From contig NC_087152.1 in assembly GCF_035594125.1 (NCBI RefSeq), positions 17,856,001 to 17,920,000 of the forward strand: a DNA stretch of 64,000 nucleotides, given 5' to 3'. The position numbers and the translations under genes were made by a program. This document shows positions 12,906 to 32,945 of this stretch, in pieces (position 1 is the stretch's first letter; every line of letters begins with the position of its first letter). The notes under the pieces were generated by a model. That model was given only the letters and a program-made list of their open reading frames with translations. It was not told the origin of the DNA and searched no databases. The stretch comes from Scylla paramamosain. Lineage: Eukaryota; Arthropoda; Malacostraca; Decapoda; Portunidae.

Positions 12906-14734
12906 GACTTTTAACAGTGGACACAGATGAGTATGTTTGGAAGAACTGTTGACTACTGATGTCTACAATATTGAGGGGAGTGATTTATAGTTCAGTGTCA
13001 AAAAACAAACAAGGTATTAACTAGCAGGCAATGTATTTACATTCTGGTAAAGTGAATAGAAAAAAATCCTGGAGGGTACAGTATATGAGTGAGTAGAGTT
13101 ACTAAACCTTGGCAGTGATGTGCTTGGAGTGCCTATTTGGAAACTAGTTCCAGCATATGGTTGCTGGAAGGCATCCAATCGTAAATCCAGGCTCCAATTG
13201 ATCCATATCAGCTACATCAGATGTGGAACAAGTACTGGCATAGAAGAAAAGGACCAACAATGAGAGGAAAATCATGTGGACTTTATCTATTTGTTGGTGT
13301 GTGGGATATGCCAGCCATTCACTCATGATTTAACCTCAACTTAATTAATTTAACATTTTCATATATGTATATATAAGACATTATATAATTTTTATGTATA
13401 TATATTTTTTAAAGAATATACATTTTTACCCAATTCCCACCATACAGTTTTTTGGTTATGCATCATCAAATTGAACCTAACTTCATTTGCTGAAGTATCA
13501 AGATCATTTTCCTTTTCTCCCGAGGTGGCCTTTTATAGATAGGCTCCTTTCACCTGCATGTTTGTAGACACTTATAATGAAAAGGCTGTCTTAACCTTCA
13601 CCACCAGTTTTCTTCCTTCCCCTTCTTTTCTCATTCTCTCCATTTTCCACATTCATTTGAATCAACCTTTTGCAAGCATTTATTCTCAATGAAGTAGTAT
13701 TCCTGCACAGAACTGTACATACCTACTCAGGCTTATTCTTTCTATCTTCTCTATGGATAAATCAGTTCATTTTCTCTTGCAAAGATACATAATGGAGTAT
13801 GGGGTCAGCTGGTTAAAGGAAGCATATATTCATAATTAAGTGTTACAAAATTTTGAAGGTTGCTTTGTTGACTAACACACAAGGAGTGAATGATTTTACA
13901 CTTAATGTGACTTGAAGCAGCTTGATAGTATTTGCTCCACAATAAAATGAAATAGTAATATTGGTAGCTGTGTTACACTTGTTTGTGTGCTGAGTTATGG
14001 TAATAAATCCATTAAGAATCCTAGCTTTTTCTTTCATAAGGCACCACTGATGAGGACTCTTGCTCCTGTACATACTTTATGCAACATTGTGAACTTTCTT
14101 GTGTTCTCTTTTTTCTGATAGGTAATTGCATAAAGAATCAAATTTCAAAGGGAAAAAATTAACATCAGATATCTCAGACAGTCACTCCTACTCTGCTGAT
14201 CTCTCTTCTGTGGTGATATGGGTGGAGGTTGGGGGAAAGGAGATTAATGAATGGAAAACTCCCTAAGATTAGGGTGGTCCATGCATGTGCAGTAACTAGA
14301 GACAGTGTTATTAGATCATTTATGTCAAAATGTGATAGTCACAGGCAAGCAGGCAGAGCACTGACTACTACAGTATTTCATGTGCTTTGCATGAAAAGTG
14401 TAATCCTTTAAAGAAATAAATGAACAAATGGTGTCCATAATGATAAGGGCACTTTCAGGATTACTATATGTAGACTGCATCTGGAATAGACTCAAGATGA
14501 TCTCCACCTGTAGTGGGATAACCAATAGTGTATGATCCTCTGATTTCCCATGCAGAGATGTTATTACAAGTGTATACACAAGTGTAGGCAGGCAGAGAAA
14601 GTCTCATTGAATTATGAATGTGTACAAGTGTGCACTCAAGAGTAGGCAGGTAGAATAACTCCCATTGGTCCAGATGTGTGCAAGTGTGTGCTCAAACATA
14701 ATCAGGTAAAGAAAATAACATTGAATGTTGCATG
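12906..14734. other. Non-coding stretch downstream of PLGRKT
   Basis: AT-rich; short open frames only, with no recognisable protein. It lies beyond the likely poly(A) site of the minus-strand PLGRKT gene. Confidence 0.55.
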
Positions 14735-14740
14735 TTTATT
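14735..14740 (-). terminator. Candidate PLGRKT polyadenylation signal
   Basis: TTTATT on the plus strand, so AATAAA on the minus strand, about 150 nt past the PLGRKT stop codon. The position fits a short 3' UTR. Confidence 0.5.
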
Positions 14741-14885
14741 TAACAGTAGAGGATATTAAGATGTACAGGTGCAATGAAGATTTTCCTTCATTATAGTCAA
14801 GCTTTATGGGTGGTTATAATATGTACTGTACTTAGAATAATACAGATCTACAAGATGAGGTGAGATGTGAAATTGATTGCATAGA

Positions 14886-16240
14886 CTAAGTTGTTCTATA
14901 TTCCTCTTTCATTCTTTCTTGTTGTGCTTGCTGTTGTGCTTCAGAGGGGCTGGACCACTCTGGTACTGCCATCATGTGGACTTCTGTGCTCATTATCTTC
15001 TCAGCAAGGGCTAGGGAAGAAAAATTTATTAATCATTATGGTAATTCCTTCATTTATTATTATAATGGATGAAACCCAACATGAAGGTTTGTTACTTTTA
15101 TTTACTGCATAGTTTTAACAGTACAGCTGGATTATTCAGGGAAAGCATAATCAAAGGATTCTTGTTTGCCACTGGTGGAAACTCAATCTTGTACTGACTT
15201 GTTGAGTTACTGTATGTAGTTTGCAATTTTATCCTAGCAGGTGTTATCTATGTGTATCTGCCACAACTCAATTTAGTTTTAAACTCATGGATGTTTCTTC
15301 CTTTTACTGCCTTCTTCAAATGATTCCTGTGCCACAGAATCCATTCCTTATGCCCTTCCCATGCACATCACACTCTAAGAAAACTTACTTTTAATTTGGT
15401 TAGTTTTGTTGCCGTATGCGAAGTGAACCTGGTATCCAAAACCAAATGTGATGGGGATAAGTGGAAACATTACCACCCAACTTTTGGTCTTGCGATACCC
15501 ATAGTACAGGAACCCATAGGAAGACGCGAGGAAGGGAACAAACCAAACCATCAATTCGCGAACGGTAGCCACTTGCATTGCCATTTGCCTCTCAGCCATT
15601 CTTCTTGCCAGCTCTACCTGCGATGCTGTCTGAAAGTGTGGGAAGAAATTAAGTCAGATCTAGATTACTTTTATTTTTATTTTATTTTATTTTATTTATT
15701 TATTTTATTTTTTTTTGAGGAGCTGCTGGCCTGGATGAAAAAAAAAAAAAAAAAGAACACTTAGATGCCAGTCTCTAAGGAAAGGTGAAAAGATCATCCA
15801 AAATTGGAGGGTAAGTGCCTTGATAACTCTCTCAAATAAATTAATTAATAGCTTTGTTGCAGTAATTATGGTGGTCTGCTGTCTTTGTTACATACACAAG
15901 CATTAAGTGTGATTGTAGGCACATATGCTACATGTTTTCAAGTGGTTTCACAAGAACAATCATGTCTTCCCATTAAACATAGCACCCACCCAACTTGAGT
16001 AAGGTAAGATAAATGTTTTGTGTCGAGGCTGTACCTAATAACTTGACTTACTGATTAGCCTAACTACTCGTAAACTGATAAGCATGGAGTGCGGTAAGTG
16101 GCTCAGGTGCATGCGAAGGTTAGAGTACGCTATAAGATGTGTGTATGTATCATTGACTGTATTAATTTAAAAAAACGTTAGATGTGGTCAGTTTAAACAT
16201 TATCACTTCAAAACACATCATATCGGAAATAATATTGGCC

Positions 16241-16279
<39 letters not shown>

Positions 16280-17097
16280 CACATTTTGTAATTATCTGCG
16301 AGGTCTAGTTGGATGGATCTGCTTCTGAAACATTTTAATATCTCTTATCTCCACCTCACTCTCTTAATTCATTCCTCTTCACTCCGTCCAAGATGTCTAA
16401 AACATGAAGGAGGGGGGGGGATCGAGAACGAAGAGATGCCAAATACGACGAGGATAAAGGAAGCCTAATACTGAGGGTTAGGGAGATTGCAAATAAAAGG
16501 AGGCACTATACAAGACAAAGATTAATGGTGCGTGTTAAAAGCAAAAAAAAATCAAGAAACCGCACAGGCACAGTACTGTACAACATGGATGCACGCAACA
16601 CAGCAGGCAACTCTGATGTATCCTGGACACACACACACACACACATGAGAACCGAGGCCCGAAATGGGGACAAAAATGGAATATAAATGTATACCTCTAT
16701 TTCTGTATATCTACTGTTGCTGTACCAAACTCCTTTACCATTCACATTCACATCCAACCCATCTACGTTTCACCAACAGTTGCAATGGAGTCCTCGAGTT
16801 CGATTACAGTCTGTTCTCTGGTTTCCCATTAACAAGAATCACCTCTCAATTACCATAATTTCCTCATCACTCATCACTTATGACCCATCCCCCTTTGCAC
16901 GATCATTTCTCCTCTCTCCTCATCTCATCATCTCTACCACCAACGATCTCTTCCTACTCCTACTACTACAGCCAACAGCGATCTTGCTGTGGGTAAAATC
17001 ATTTGTCACTCACCAGATCTTTCTTCACTGAGGAGAACCCCGCAGCCCCACCGGGTTCGCCTGACGTTTTGGTAATACTGCTGTAGTAGGAGCCCAT
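14886..17097 (-). CDS. PLGRKT: Plasminogen receptor (KT)-like protein, three exons
   Basis: Exons on the minus strand are 17014-17097 (28 codons from ATG, donor GTGAGT), 15389-15629 (acceptor TTTCAG, donor GTAAGT) and 14886-15010 (acceptor CCCTAG, ends TAG). Lengths 84+241+125 give 450 nt and 149 residues, phases fit at both junctions, and the vertebrate protein is about 147 residues. Exon 2 carries the family signature AERQMAMQ (residues 40-47), then two hydrophobic segments at about 54-73 and 79-98 around a basic turn YRKTKSW; the PLGRKT family is a two-pass membrane protein. Exon 3 gives LAEKIM then VPEWSSP, placed like the family's charged tail. Exons 2 and 3 are well supported. Exon 1 (MGSYYSSITK start) rests on phase, donor, length fit and a good start context, not clear homology. 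The protein ends YRTT, so the C-terminal lysine that binds plasminogen in vertebrates is absent. Exon 1 exists in three identical copies. Confidence 0.78.
15668..15835 (-). mobile_element. LINE 3' fragment in PLGRKT intron 1
   Basis: A T-rich tract at 15668-15716 looks like the poly(A) tail of a minus-strand retroelement. The following ATGCCAGTCTCTAAGG and GTAAGTGCCTTG segments resemble 52405-52475 of the larger LINE copy at 52330-53262 (GCGCCAGTCCC, GATAAGTGTCTTG). Probably the same family's 3' untranslated end; the match is short. Confidence 0.45.
16243..16277. repeat. (CA)n microsatellite
   Basis: About 17 CA copies just outside the tandem block. Confidence 0.95.
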
Positions 17098-17176
17098 GCT
17101 TAGAGTAATTAAAAAAAAAAAAAAAGAAAAAAAAACTACCGGAGAACAGCTCACGTTACTGCAGCACATTCGTTAA

Positions 17177-17216
17177 GCACCTGCAGCTGGTCATTTGTTA
17201 TGCACCTGCAGCTGGT
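17177..17216. promoter_or_regulatory. Paired 15-bp direct repeats with E-box, upstream of PLGRKT exon 1
   Basis: GCACCTGCAGCTGGT occurs at 17177-17191 and 17202-17216, 25 bp apart. Each holds CAGCTG and an overlapping CACCTG, classic E-box forms. They lie about 80-120 bp upstream of the minus-strand ATG, where a promoter or 5' UTR is expected. The pair recurs at 18977-19016 and 20874-20913. A regulatory role is inference. Confidence 0.4.
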
Positions 17217-17428
17217 GCCTCTACTCTTAGCGTTTTGAACGAGAGTGTCGCAGTGGTGTGTGTGCCTCACAAGAACCAGACCACGGAATGTGATATGTCC
17301 TTGATTGTAGAAAGATAACTGAAGTTACGTGCGGCTGCGAATCAGAGAATATATATATATATATCTCTATATATTTCTTTATTTTCTTTATTATTATTAT
17401 CATTATTATTATTTTTACTTTATTATGG

Positions 17429-17608
<180 letters not shown>

Positions 17609-18412
17609 TTTGCGGTTAAGAGGGGACAATTACATTAACATCCATATCTGGAGTGGCTGGGAAAGGAGGGTGGAGAGGGACATAGATGAAAGGTGGAGAG
17701 AGAAAAAAAAATAGCGACTCCGTATAAAAACGGGATAATATAATTTTGCAGAAGATGTATCGTAGTAAAAAACGGGATAATATAATGTTGCAGAAGATGT
17801 ATCGTAGTGCAGCTACAGTTCTAAAATGCATATGCTCTCGTTAATTAAAAATTGTTGTTATTTATTTATTTATTTTTTTTATAGAATAAAACATTGAAAA
17901 GTTTCTGCTCAAAAAGTTCCTTAATATTTTGCACTTTTAAAAATTAATTGCCCTTTAATTAAAAGAAAAGAAAATTTTAATTGAAATTTTATAAAAAATC
18001 TGAACTGTTTGAAACTGAGTAAGTTAAGAAGTTATTGGAAAATTATTCTATCAAATTATTTCCCTTCCCAATGCATAGAATATAAGAGAATAGTAAAGTA
18101 CGTAAAGCAGAATGAAACAAAATCTCAAATATACGAAACAAATTCCTCTTCATTCCTCTTCACTCCGTCCAAGATGTCTAAAACATGAAGGAGGGGGGGG
18201 GATCGAGAACGAAGAGATGCCAAATACGACGAGGATAAAGGAGGCCTAATACTGAGGGTTAGGGAGATTGCAAATAAAAGGAGGCACTATACAAGACAAA
18301 GATTAATGGTGCGTGTTAAAAGCAAAAAAAAAAAAAAAATCAAGAAACCGCACAGGCACAGTACTGTACAACATGGATGCACGCAACACAGCAGGCAACT
18401 CTGATGTATCCT

Positions 18413-18447
<35 letters not shown>

Positions 18448-18813
18448 AGAACCGAGGCCCGAAATGGGGACAAAAATGGAATATAAATGTATACCTCTAT
18501 TTCTGTATATCTACTGTTGCTGTACCAAACTCCTTTACCATTCACATTCACATCCAACCCATCTACGTTTCACCAACAGTTGCAATGGAGTCCTCGAGTT
18601 CGATTACAGTCTGTTCTCTGGTTTCCCATTAACAAGAATCACCTCTCAATTACCATAATTTCCTCATCACTCATCACTTATGACCCATCCCCCTTTGCAC
18701 GATCATTTCTCCTCTCTCCTCATCTCATCATCTCTACCACCAACGATCTCTTCCTACTCCTACTACTACAGCCAACAGCGATCTTGCTGTGGGTAAAATC
18801 ATTTGTCACTCAC

Positions 18814-18897
18814 CAGATCTTTCTTCACTGAGGAGAACCCCGCAGCCCCACCGGGTTCGCCTGACGTTTTGGTAATACTGCTGTAGTAGGAGCCCAT
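18814..18897 (-). CDS. PLGRKT: Second copy of PLGRKT first coding exon
   Basis: The same 84 nt as 17014-17097, with ATG at 18897 and donor GTGAGT just past 18814. It could be spliced to the exon at 15629 in the same phase, so it is a possible alternative first exon, or a silent duplicate. Its upstream sequence is duplicated with it. Confidence 0.45.
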
Positions 18898-19195
18898 GCT
18901 TAGAGTAATTAAAAAAAAAAAAAAAGAAAAAAAAACTACCGGAGAACAGCTCACGTTACTGCAGCACATTCGTTAAGCACCTGCAGCTGGTCATTTGTTA
19001 TGCACCTGCAGCTGGTGCCTCTACTCTTAGCGTTTTGAACGAGAGTGTCGCAGTGGTGTGTGTGCCTCACAAGAACCAGACCACGGAATGTGATATGTCC
19101 TTGATTGTAGAAAGATAACTGAAGTTACGTGCGGCTGCGAATCAGAGAATATATATATATCTCTATATATTTCTTTATTTTCTTTATTATTATTA

Positions 19196-19251
<56 letters not shown>

Positions 19252-19286
19252 GTCATCATTATTATTATTTTTACTTTATTATGGTC

Positions 19287-19502
<216 letters not shown>

Positions 19503-20308
19503 TTTGCGGTTAAGAGGGGACAATTACATTAACATCCATATCTGGAGTGGCTGGGAAAGGAGGGTGGAGAGGGACATAGATGAAAGGTGGAGAGAGAAAA
19601 AAAAATAGCGACTCCGTATAAAAACGGGATAATATAATTTTGCAGAAGATGTATCGTAGTAAAAAACGGGATAATATAATGTTGCAGCAGATGTATCGTA
19701 GTGCAGCTACAGTTCTAAAATGCATATGCTCTCGTTAATTAAAAATTGTTGTTATTTATTTATTTTTTTTTTTTTTATAGAATAAAACATTGAAAAGTTT
19801 CTGCTCAAAAAGTTCCTTAATATTTTGCACTTTTAAAAATTAATTGCCCTTTAATTAAAAGAAAAGAAAATTTTAATTGAAATTTTATAAAAAATCTGAA
19901 CTGTTTGAAACTGAGTAAGTTAAGAAGTTATTGGAAAATTATTCTATCAAATTATTTCCCTTCCCAATGCATAGAATATAAGAGAATAGTAAAGTACGTA
20001 AAGCAGAATGAAACAAAATCTCAAATATACGAAACAAATTCCTCTTCATTCCTCTTCACTCCGTCCAAGATGTCTAAAACATGAAGGAGGGGGGGGATCG
20101 AGAACGAAGAGATGCCAAATACGACGAGGATAAAGGAAGCCTAATACTGAGGGTTAGGGAGATTGCAAATAAAAGGAGGCATTATACAAGACAAAGATTA
20201 ATGGTGCGTGTTAAAAGCAAAAAAAAAAAAAAAAATCAAGAAACCGCACAGGCACAGTACTGTACAACATGGATGCACGCAACACAGCAGGCAACTCTGA
20301 TGTATCCT

Positions 20309-20343
<35 letters not shown>

Positions 20344-20709
20344 AGAACCGAGGCCCGAAATGGGGACAAAAATGGAATATAAATGTATACCTCTATTTCT
20401 GTATATCTACTGTTGCTGTACCAAACTCCTTTACCATTCACATTCACATCCAACCCATCTACGTTTCACCAACAGTTGCAATGGAGTCCTCGAGTTCGAT
20501 TACAGTCTGTTCTCTGGTTTCCCATTAACAAGAATCACCTCTCAATTACCATAATTTCCTCATCACTCATCACTTATGACCCATCCCCCTTTGCACGATC
20601 ATTTCTCCTCTCTCCTCATCTCATCATCTCTACCACCAACGATCTCTTCCTACTCCTACTACTACAGCCAACAGCGATCTTGCTGTGGGTAAAATCATTT
20701 GTCACTCAC

Positions 20710-20793
20710 CAGATCTTTCTTCACTGAGGAGAACCCCGCAGCCCCACCGGGTTCGCCTGACGTTTTGGTAATACTGCTGTAGTAGGAGCCCAT
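20710..20793 (-). CDS. PLGRKT: Third copy of PLGRKT first coding exon
   Basis: The same 84 nt again, ATG at 20793, donor kept. It is the copy closest to GLRX3, whose ATG lies 2.6 kb away on the other strand. If unit 3 is the ancestral unit, this may have been the original first exon. Confidence 0.45.
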
Positions 20794-21092
20794 GCTTATA
20801 GTAATTAAAAAAAAAAAAAAAAGAAAAAAAAACTACCGGAGAACAGCTCACGTTACTGCAGCACATTCGTTAAGCACCTGCAGCTGGTCATTTGTTATGC
20901 ACCTGCAGCTGGTGCCTCTACTCTTAGCGTTTTGAACGAGAGTGTCGCAGTGGTGTGTGTGCCTCACAAGAACCAGACCACGGAATGTGATATGTCCTTG
21001 ATTGTAGAAAGATAACTGAAGTTACGTGCGGCTGCGAATCAGAGAATATATATATATCTCTATATATTTCTTTATTTTCTTTATTATTATTA

Positions 21093-21142
<50 letters not shown>

Positions 21143-21177
21143 GTCATCATTATTATTATTTTTACTTTATTATGGTC

Positions 21178-21429
<252 letters not shown>

Positions 21430-21938
21430 TTTGCGGTTAAGAGGGGACAATTACATTAACATCCATATCTGGAGTGGCTGGGAAAGGAGGGTGGAGAGGG
21501 ACATAGATGAAAGGTGGAGAGAGAAAAAAAAAAAAAAAATGGAAGAAACATATGATTAGATGGAGAGAAAGAACTGGAGAAGAGAGGATTCGACAGTTTG
21601 AGGGGAAAGAAGGAATTATGACCAATCTAAAAAAAAAAAAAAAAATACAAACAACAAAAGATATCTGGAGAAGAGGACTCGTTTACACAGAGCCAACCTA
21701 ACATTACGGAAACGACGAATGATACGAAGCTTGGATGTCCTTTGAGCCTCAATCGATGGCTATACTAGAAATGGATGATGGCGCAAGGTGGTGTTTGAGA
21801 ATGCGATCTTTTGACTGTAAAGGTTGATATACATGCATGGGTGTTCAACATGAGAGGTGCTTCAGGGTTATTGCATAGATGGTACACAAACTAAAGTATG
21901 CGATAAGTGTGCCCCTTTAAGATGGTAGTAACAACTTT

Positions 21939-22094
<156 letters not shown>

Positions 22095-22379
22095 TTTTGA
22101 AACTTGTACCAGACATGGCATGTTGAGTGATGAATAAACGATCGAGTTTGCATCATCTAACATTACAATACCGGAGAGCGCACTCCCTCCTGTTCCCTAG
22201 CGGCAGTCAACCATGAAATGTGTCGCAAGTAGGCTTTCTTCAACAGGTCAGTGGCAACGTTGGTGACGTATATACGTGATACTTTCGTGAAAAAAAAAGT
22301 CGAATATGAGCTATCTGCAAAGTCCATAACAAAACATCAGGAATTAAAATTCTGGCGGTATGCATCGTAGCGCAAAAGA

Positions 22380-22830
22380 ACGACAATGAAGCTAAAAGGG
22401 AAAGTTTATAGAACAGCTATGATGTATGATTTAGACTCTAGAGACTGTGCCAATGAAGAGTAATGGAATGAAAGTGGAAACGGCAGAAATGAGAATGCTG
22501 AGGTGGATGAGTGGAGTGATAAGGAAGAACAGAATTAAGAATGAAGGCATAAAAGCAACAGTTACGAGTAAGGTAACAAGTGTGAGTAAGAAGGTACTGG
22601 AAGGCGCGGCTGAGATGGTTTAGTCATGTTATGAGGAGAGAAGGGAGTTGTGACAGGCAAATAATGGACATGGAAGTGGGTGGCAGGAGGAAGAGAGGAA
22701 GACCCAGGACGAGATGGAAGGACTGTTTTGTGGCAGATGACAGTGAGAAGAACTTGGACCTTGAAGTGGCGGAGGACAGGGTTAGATGGAGGAAACTCAT
22801 CAAAAATAGCGACTCCGTATAAAAACGGGA
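22380..22830 (+). pseudogene. C-terminal remnant of a LINE ORF2
   Basis: With frameshifts, the plus strand encodes the familiar post-RT tail of many arthropod LINEs: AEMRMLRWMSGV near 22485, then RRKRGRPRTRWKDC near 22690-22730 and VRWRKLIKNSDSV ending near 22822. The order and spacing match that tail. Stops and frame changes show it is dead. It runs across the boundary at 22801 where the shorter duplication units resume. Confidence 0.75.
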
Positions 22831-23240
22831 TAATATAATTTTGCAGAAGATGTATCGTAGTAAAAAACGGGATAATATAATGTTGCAGAAGATGTATCGT
22901 AGTGCAGCTACAGTTCTAAAATGCATATGCTCTCGTTAATTAAAAATTGTTGTTATTTATTTATTTATTTTTTTTTATAGAATAAAACATTGAAAAGTTT
23001 CTGCTCAAAAAGTTCCTTAATATTTTGCACTTTTTAGAATTAATTGCCCTTTAATTAAAAGAAAAGAAAATTTTAATTGAAATTTTATAAAAAAATCTGA
23101 ACTGTTTGAAACTGAGTAAGTTAAGAAGTTATTGGAAAATTATTCTATCAAATTATTTCCCTTCCCAATGCATAGAATATAAGAGAATAGTAAAGTACGT
23201 AAAGCAGAATGAAACAAAATCTCAAATATACGAAACAAAT

Positions 23241-23377
23241 AATATCGCTTTTGGTAAACATTTATCGTCAGCCTCCCTGCCGGCTGCCACTGAGGACACT
23301 GCGTGACTGCTGTTGCTATTGGTGCTCTCACACCGCCGCTTCCTTCTCACTCATCACTAACACTACACCGCGCAACT
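23241..23377 (+). promoter_or_regulatory. GLRX3 5' flank, presumed promoter and 5' UTR
   Basis: GC content rises sharply after the AT-rich end of unit 3. An inverted CCAAT box (ATTGG) lies near 23315 and no TATA box is evident. The ATG follows at 23378. The start site of transcription cannot be fixed from sequence. Confidence 0.4.
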
Positions 23378-31691
<8,314 letters not shown>

Positions 31692-31759
31692 AACCTTCAG
31701 TATGTTAGTAAAAGGCAAGTAACATTAAGATGAGAACAGTAAACCTGTAATAATTGGAA

Positions 31760-31765
31760 AATAAA
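31760..31765 (+). terminator. GLRX3 polyadenylation signal, proximal
   Basis: AATAAA, 69 nt beyond the GLRX3 stop codon. Confidence 0.55.
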
Positions 31766-31844
31766 TTGATATCACATGGAGATATTGAAGTATTATGCCA
31801 GCTTTCTTAGGGAAAACTATGTGAAACATTCTTGTAATAACACT

Positions 31845-31850
31845 AATAAA
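31845..31850 (+). terminator. GLRX3 polyadenylation signal, distal
   Basis: A second AATAAA, followed by a T-rich stretch at about 31858-31875, so either signal could be used. Confidence 0.5.
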
Positions 31851-31875
31851 GTAGTACTTGTTTATTTTAATACTT

Positions 31876-32945
31876 GTGTATATGAAGAATTTTTCATTAT
31901 CTTGGCCAGCATTTTTTTTTTTTTCATTGGATTTTGCTTAAAGTGTTAGCTATTCATGAGGAGGAAAACATCAGTGTGTAGTGTTACTATGACTAGCTAA
32001 AATCTCCACTTACCATCAACCACAACATGAAAGGGTATAGTGTTTATTCTACTCCCCTTGTGAAAGTACTGTGAAGTAAATTAATGTCCAGCAGATAAGT
32101 AGTTCACATGTCTGCCTGCTGTGATAACAATCCACTCATCAGGACAGAGAGCAGAGAGGGTCATGATGTGTTCCCTTCTATGTCTTTGATTGTTCCTGGA
32201 TGAGAGAGAGCCAGCCAGTCATAGCCTCTCTACATGTCACCACTGCCTGACTTGAGTCATAGCTGCTTGGAAGGCAAACATTTGTAGGTATTTTTGAAAC
32301 TTGGCACCACTTTTCCTGTTCTCTGTACTGAAAAGGCAACATACCTCTCTTCACACTGCCACCACCACATCTGCACTCTCCCATTGTCCTTTGCTGGCAG
32401 AACTGAAGAAAAGCATCAAGTTCTCTCGTCTTTTCATATACCAGCAAGGCCACATCTCTGCCCTTATAGATTTTATGTTCTCCACATTACTAAGTTGCCA
32501 AAACAGAAGAGGAATGATGTCCACACCATATTTAGGCTTCCTTGTCATTACACTTGCAGGTAGCCATACCACATACATGGCTGCAATTCAGCATGACTTG
32601 TGAATATGGTACAGTCATCTGTCATTCCAAGTCAGTTAAGTTCTTGTCAATACATGATGACTGCCACTCTTCAGTTAGCAGTATTAAAACTTATGTGTAT
32701 GGAATCTTGAAGAACATGGAACTTGAGATAAAAAAAAAATTAGGATTAAAGCAAGTACCTTGAATCATGGAAGTTGCATAATGTAGAACTCATTCCTTGT
32801 AAAAAAAAAAATCCACCTAAAATTGATTTATAGGTCAAGCTCCACAAATAAATAGAAAAAAAAAAAGAAAAATAAATGGGTTTGTGCATAAACCTTATTT
32901 AACTTGCAATCATAATCATCAGACTTCATATTATCAAGGACTCAA
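31876..32945. other. Non-coding stretch between GLRX3 and the minisatellite
   Basis: Short open frames on both strands near 32180-32600, none resembling a known protein; A runs near 32730-32870. Nothing further supported. Confidence 0.55.

Noticed and set aside
13144..13326. Minus-strand frame considered as the last PLGRKT exon
   Set aside because: No family match. The segment 14886-15010 fits phase, acceptor, length and tail pattern and was chosen.
15396..15764. 122-codon plus-strand frame
   Set aside because: It is antisense to PLGRKT exon 2, where the minus frame has the family motif and splice sites, and it ends in a retroelement poly(A)-like tract.
16687..17031. 114-codon plus-strand frame repeated identically at 18487 and 20383
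   Set aside because: Its conservation reflects the tandem triplication only; it has no recognisable domain, is pyrimidine-rich, and overlaps PLGRKT exon 1 on the other strand.
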